From NCBI RefSeq assembly GCF_000003815.2, contig NC_049994.1, positions 1,770,643-1,834,642 of the forward strand: a stretch of 64,000 bases of DNA, read 5' to 3'. Every line of letters starts with the position of its first letter. Position 1 is the stretch's first letter. The notes under the pieces were generated by a model, which searched no databases, had not been told where the DNA came from, and saw only the letters and a program-made list of their open reading frames with translations. Both the position numbers and the translations under genes were made by a program. This DNA is from Branchiostoma floridae (taxonomy: Eukaryota; Chordata; Leptocardii; Amphioxiformes; Branchiostomatidae). Shown here piece after piece: positions 59,401 through 64,000 of the stretch.

Positions 59401-62400
59401 AATCATTTATAGTAAAGATACAACTAGTACACATTAAAAATTAATGAGATTACCCAAGGTGTTCTATGCGAAATGTTAAACCATAAATTCAGATACTCAC
59501 CGATGCAAAAGGCATGACGTAATGGTCCACATGTTCTGACTGTAAGTCTTCGATAGGTTTATTGTCATCTGCTACGACTACTCGCATTCTGGGGTAGTAT
59601 TTCTGGATGCTACGGAGAAGTAGTCTCACTGATGAATACCTCTTGAAGGTCTTGGTGATGGCTGTAACTTTGTCGTTTATGTCACCTGCTGTGCAAATCG
59701 ATGCTCTATTAGTATATTAGTATAAAATCGTTGTTATTGCACTTAAATGAGCTTAGGGTTGCTTTTTTTGCAACGCTACGAAATATGAATTATAGAAACA
59801 CGATCCAAATTTAAAGGGGAAAATCCAATTCATTCCCCTTTTTTCGTCTTAAAGTTTCAAACCTTAAGATGCGAAAATGTTCAAAGTGAAGCTGTTGAGT
59901 ATGTTTTAATATATTTGGCAGACATCAAGGATTTCCAAAAGGACTCCACATCGCGGTAAAAAACCGCTGGTCTCAGCGTGGTTAAAAGCCGCCCTACACA
60001 GCACGGTTTAAAGCTGCCCTTCACAGCAAGATTAAAAGCCACCCTTCACAGCGCGGTTAAAAGCCGCCCTTCACAGCGCGGTTAAAAGCCGCCGGTCACA
60101 GCGCGGTTAAAAGCCGCTGGTCACAGCGCGGTAAAAAGCCGCTGGTCACAGCGCGGTTAAAAGCCGCCGGTCACAGCGCGGTAAAAAGCCACCCTACACA
60201 GCGCGGTTAAAAGCCGCCCTTCACAGCGCGGTTTAAAGCCGCCCTTCACAGCGCGGTTAAAAGCCACCCTACACAGCGCGATTAAAAGCCGCCAGTCACG
60301 GCGCGGTTAAAAGCCGCCGGTCACAGCGCGGTTAAAAGCCGCCCTACCTAGCGCGGTTTAAAGCTGCCCTTCACAGCAAGGTTAAAAGCCGCCCTTCACA
60401 GCGCGGTTAAAAGCCACCCTTCACAGCGCTTGTTAAAAGCCGCCCTACACAGCGCGGTTTAAAGCTGCCCTTCACAGCGCGGTTAAAAGCCGCCCTTCAC
60501 AGCGCGGTTAAAAGCCGCCCTTCACAGCGCGGTTAAAAGCCGCCGGTCACAGCGCGGTTAAAAGTCGCCATACACAGCGCGGTTAAAAGTCGCCGGTCAC
60601 AGCGTGGTTAAAAGCCGCCCTACACAGCGCGTTTAAAAGCCGCTGGTCACAGCCCGGTTTAAAGCCGCCCTGCACAGCCCGGTTTAAAGCCGCCCTACAC
60701 AGCGCGGTTTAAAGCCGCTGGTCACAGCGCGGTTAAAAGCCGCCCTACACAGCGCGGTTAAAAGCCGCCCTCTTGACACAGCGCGGTTTAAAGCCGCCCT
60801 TCACAGCGCGGTTAAAAGCCACCCTACACAGTGCGCTTAAAAGCCGCCGGTCACAGCGCGGTTAAAAGCCGCCCTTCATGTCACAGCGCGTTTAAAAGCC
60901 GCCCTACACAGCGTACAGATTACCATCCTCTATTACTGACGGTGCTGCTAATGTCATTATACATGCATTTTATTGCACTGATAAGCGAGGAGCTAAAGTT
61001 AAATGTTTCTAGAACCTTCCACATGAATTTTCTATTCAATGTGTCAAAAGCTTTTAGAGATCAGTTACTAGAGTTTTTTATCAATCAGTGACGGGTTTAG
61101 ACAGGTAAAGTCACATACCTCCAAAGTTTCGATGACTGTCAGTCCATCATGTTCACTGTGGACTGACAGTCATCGAAACTTTGGAGGTATGTGACTTTAC
61201 CTGTCAAAACCAGTCACTGATTGATGAAAAACTCTAGTAACTGTTTACATACGTGACTAATGAATCTCTTCAACGATTTTAGAGATTAAAAGTAAAAATT
61301 ATAGATTAAAAGTAAAAATTTTCTCATTTTTTTTATGTAGACGAAGGTTCTCTTAGAGTACTTTTTGCCGTTGATAACCTGATGGCTAGGTAATCTAAAG
61401 GTTGTTTGCTAATTTAGTAAAACGTATATTCAACAACATAACATGTTTTGTCGTAAAAAGCCTAACGTTAAATTGTTCGTTAGTCGTTCATACGTTATGC
61501 AACATGAAAGTTGACATAGGCCTCAAAACCCCGTCTTAGTTGGGTATTCTGGCATATTTAACATAAGAAAAAGTAACAATATGGGCTTTCAAACAATCAC
61601 AACTTTGCTACCCATAGATAGCAATAAGTTTTGATATATACCTTTTCCAGTATCATAGAGAATTGGTGGCTTCCTTACACGAATAATGATAGGGATGATT
61701 GCTTTGTGCTGCATATAAACAAAGTGCACTGAAAGACAAAATAACTGTTAAAATAACTGAGTAGATCTTCCTTGACACCGTGTCTGTCCAACGTGCTTTG
61801 TGTTCTTGCAGTCCCGCCATCTTTGCTTTTCAGGGCGCTGGGATGAGGAGCAAGAATCGACGTAATTATCGCTCAGTAAAATACATTTCACTTAACTTGG
61901 ATCATTTGATTACAGACTTAGAGTTGATGATGCAAAAACAGATGGACGTCTTAGTACAAAAATGCCAAAAATCTTGCGCGCACCCTAAAATTATTCTTAT
62001 ATTCAACATAACAGTCTTCTATTGATATATATTTTGGGAAGACAGAGTCAAGTTTGTTCCAGGGACTCTTTGTTGCCTCACTTCGCACTAAAGCAAACTT
62101 TTCGGTTTTATTATGTTCTGTTCCAGAAATGCTATAGTATTTTAGTGGTATATAATTTTTTTTGATTATGGAAAGAAGTTAAATAGGTTTCGAAAACTAT
62201 AGCTAATCACTGCCACGCACATGATATAACTTTAACACTGGGAATTGTGACATGTTACTTGAGCAGGTGTTATCTTCGTAGTTGATGCTGGTTTACTCGT
62301 TACAATAATATAGCAAACTATTTTCAAAAAATCCATATTTCTATGGATGCATGGCATCTTTGAACTCCTCTGCTATTCACAATAGATTGATTTTTTACTT

Positions 62401-62889
62401 AACATGATTAAATGTTGTTCCTTACCATATTCCCTGGCATCTATGTCGAAGACGGTGCTGATATATACCACAAACTCTAGCTGACGGTTGAGATGTGACA
62501 GAGACGTACTACTTATGGTCAGTGACGTAGTCTCCTGGCCATTGACATTCACATTGGGCACTGTCGCAGCAATGTCCAACACCCCGAATTCGGCCGACAA
62601 TAGTTGAACCTGACAAAGATGCGGGAATATATCATGCCTTGATATGTTGTATGTGCTTTTGTACAAGAAGACGAGAACGTAGGCGGTCGTGTTTTATTCC
62701 GGACGTGTTTTTAATTTAGAACAGGGAAATATAAACCAATCTAACTATAGTAAAATTGTGTCTGTACCGTACAAATGAGTTAACATCATTGTATTTCTAA
62801 CTATTTCAACTGTTAAACAATGTATTCAATGTGCGGCGCGAGACTTACCTCGTAGTCATTACGCACGGTGTCATCCGCAACTTTGAGAC
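56411..62889 (-). CDS. B4GALNT: Beta-1,4-N-acetylgalactosaminyltransferase (B4GALNT1/2-type), 3' seven exons
   Basis: Exons: 62889-62849, 62609-62426, 61728-61642, 59688-59501, 59203-59063, 57542-57311, 56598-56411 (TAG 56413-56411). Splice phases agree and give about 353 residues. The product would transfer GalNAc from UDP-GalNAc in the Golgi; in vertebrates this family makes GM2/GD2 gangliosides or the Sda antigen. Landmarks in order: [110 protein letters not shown] (acidic sugar-nucleotide/metal motif at 59140-59132), [27 protein letters not shown] and [18 protein letters not shown]. Vertebrate B4GALNT1 has about 533 residues, so the cytoplasmic tail, the anchor helix and the first luminal part lie beyond position 64000. 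The paralogue (1 or 2) is not resolved. Confidence 0.9.
56604..56769 (-). mobile_element. Partial inverted copy of the piggyBac-like MITE
   Basis: The reverse complement from 56769 (CCCTTATCCAGACGGGGG, next to TTAA at 56770-56773) aligns with the left end of the 55282 element through AACTTTGACGTCGTAT and CCTAAAATATTGTT to about 56604. It ends 6-8 bp before the splice acceptor of the last gene 2 exon. Confidence 0.75.
57715..57770 (+). ncRNA. Hammerhead-ribozyme-like motif (degenerate)
   Basis: CTGAAGA (57726) is followed by a 5-bp stem GGTCG/CGACT (one G-U pair) and GAAA (57753), with CTC/GAG able to form the start of stem I. Penelope-like retroelements carry such minimal type I hammerheads. 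The expected ACGTC after GAA is AAGTT here, so activity is doubtful. Confidence 0.4.
58800..58856 (+). ncRNA. Hammerhead-ribozyme-like motif
   Basis: The core CTGAAGA (58815) is followed by a perfect 6-bp stem II (GAGTGA/TCACTC) and GAAA (58841). ACTTCC upstream pairs with GGAAGT downstream as stem I across an internal loop. The cleavage-site U is replaced (ACGCC in place of ACGTC), so it is probably an inactive relative of Penelope-type hammerheads. Confidence 0.5.
59948..60915. repeat. 24-bp minisatellite, about 40 copies
   Basis: The consensus unit CACAGCGCGGTTAAAAGCCG plus CCCT or CCGGT runs almost without interruption. Variants (GTTT, CGCTGGT, ACCC) are distributed along the array. It lies in the intron of gene 2 between exons 61728-61642 and 59688-59501. 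Confidence 0.95.
61062..61243. repeat. Near-perfect hairpin with 85-bp arms
   Basis: Left arm 61062-61146 and right arm 61159-61243 are inverted complements with only a few mismatches, around a 12-nt loop. The arms include AGGTAAAGTCACATACCTCC. It lies in an intron of gene 2. The sequence just to its right (ACGTGACTAATGAATCTCTTC) resembles 22714-22743 beside gene 1 exon 12. Confidence 0.9.
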
Positions 62890-64000
62890 CTATAGAATGA
62901 CACAATAGATAAAAAAGCTATAAAAGTTGCAAAAAGACACATGGATAGTGTTTTCGCCGGGAAGTCTCCACCCGTCAAATGACGGCCTCAACTTGCCTTG
63001 GACGGCCTAAACGCAAAATAGTGAAGAAATTATTCCTAGTACTTTAGCTGACCCATTGCCTTCACCTAAAAGCTTAATATTTACAACTGTATTTTGTTTC
63101 TAATTAATCGTGAAGGTAAGGTCCTTACTTGCGTAAATGTTATAAGTCGATCACCGACCACAAATAAGTTGGACCATTTTGCCTTAAGAATGATCTAATC
63201 ATTGACGCAAGTGAGATTTGCCAAAAGTATTAGATTCCCTCACTTACTACATAGATTTATAGAATTTTAATAATTAGGTATTCAGTTGAATAGAATATTC
63301 TTGTCCAGCAATGTTTATCTCATTCTCAGTTACATATGTCACCTGTTCCAATAGCACCGTTAAGTTGTCGTTAAGTATGTGACTTAGGTTCTAATTTGCA
63401 TAATTACTTTGACATTTTCCTAGTTGCACACAATCATGTTACTCATTACATTTTATCTTATATGCCTGGAGTTGGTTCATAACATTTCGCCATTGCTTAT
63501 ACAAATTAGATCCCTGTTTACATAATAATATCAAATTGTATCAAGCATCACTTAAGCTATCAGCATACCAAGAATCATGATGATCCTTTCATCCCTTCTT
63601 GACTATTCTCTTTCAAAGTAGGAAACTAAACAGGCTCCTGCAGTTCAAGAAAAGACGTTAGCGGACCCAAACATACACCTCTTACTCTCTGCCATCTTTC
63701 TCAGTTACATATGTGACAAGTTTGAAAGTACTATCACGGAATGCAGTGGATTTATCAATTTTCCTCATTAATTATGCAAATTAGCTGTTACTTGCATAAT
63801 TAGTATCTCATTATGTAAGTTTTTACTTAGGCTATCTACACACCAAAAATCATGACGATCCGTCAACACGTTCATATTTTCTCATTAATTTTGCAAATGA
63901 GATCATAATCTGCATAATTAATATGTATTGATATTTCTTTCTTTCTCAGCCACAAATGTTTCAAGTTTGAAAGGCCTATAAAGGAATGCAGTGGAAACTT
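62890..64000. repeat. Gene 2 intron with AT-rich tandem units of about 250-390 bp
   Basis: From about 63290, units carry TCAGTTACATATGTGAC, AAAGTACTATCACGGAATGC, TTAATTATGCAAATTAG and ACCAAAAATCATGACGATCC. At least two and a half copies run past the window end. No further exon of gene 2 was recognised here. Confidence 0.6.

Noticed and set aside
59948-60915. Regular 24-bp repeats resembling a CRISPR array
   Set aside because: There are no unique spacers: units are contiguous and vary only by point changes, in a eukaryotic intron. It is a minisatellite.

Overview
The window is eukaryotic, from a gene-sparse, repeat-rich invertebrate deuterostome genome. I infer a lancelet (amphioxus, Branchiostoma-like). 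The signs are GT-AG introns of 0.1-3 kb, extracellular modules (VWD, FN3, ZP, EGF, SEA) combined as in invertebrate chordates, many non-LTR retrotransposon tails, tRNA-derived SINEs and MITEs. There are four assembly gaps (4951-5050, 31528-32125, 33547-33666, 52792-52898). No bacterial-style genes, CRISPR arrays or rRNA were seen.

Gene 1 (minus strand, 34989 down to 5919) was rebuilt here exon by exon: 33 coding exons whose splice phases all agree. It encodes a type I membrane mosaic protein of about 1751 residues. The order is signal peptide, an N-terminal SHFRG/DPDGD region, a bacterial-Ig-like (Big_5/SbsA) module, EGF, VWD-C8-TIL-TILa, two FN3, a zona pellucida (ZP) domain ending in an RRRR site, two EGF, a SEA domain with a GSVVV site, EGF, one transmembrane helix and a short tail with an NxxY motif. 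Exon 10 is one base short, so the gene as assembled has a frameshift.

Gene 2 (minus strand, 62889 down to 56411; the 5' part lies outside the window) is a beta-1,4-N-acetylgalactosaminyltransferase of the B4GALNT1/2 type. Seven consistent exons run through the DDD motif to the stop codon.

The rest is repeats. Introns of gene 1 hold a 5'-truncated LINE with an uninterrupted reverse transcriptase ORF (about 25.66-27.95 kb), a 1.4-kb inverted-repeat element carrying a nested LINE tail (8924-10351), SINEs and simple repeats. The 35-56 kb interval between the genes holds nested MITEs (35.9-37.5 kb) and 2.6-kb tandem units (39.5-41.9, 47.27-49.87, 49.87-50.7 kb). A 5-kb inverted-repeat element with a CRE/TATA promoter, plus a 285-bp copy of it, splits these units. 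A 2.1-kb CTGT-rich satellite and a LINE 3' fragment follow. Introns of gene 2 hold a 24-bp minisatellite of about 40 copies, an 85-bp-arm hairpin and hammerhead-like motifs. A piggyBac-like MITE runs up to the last splice acceptor.
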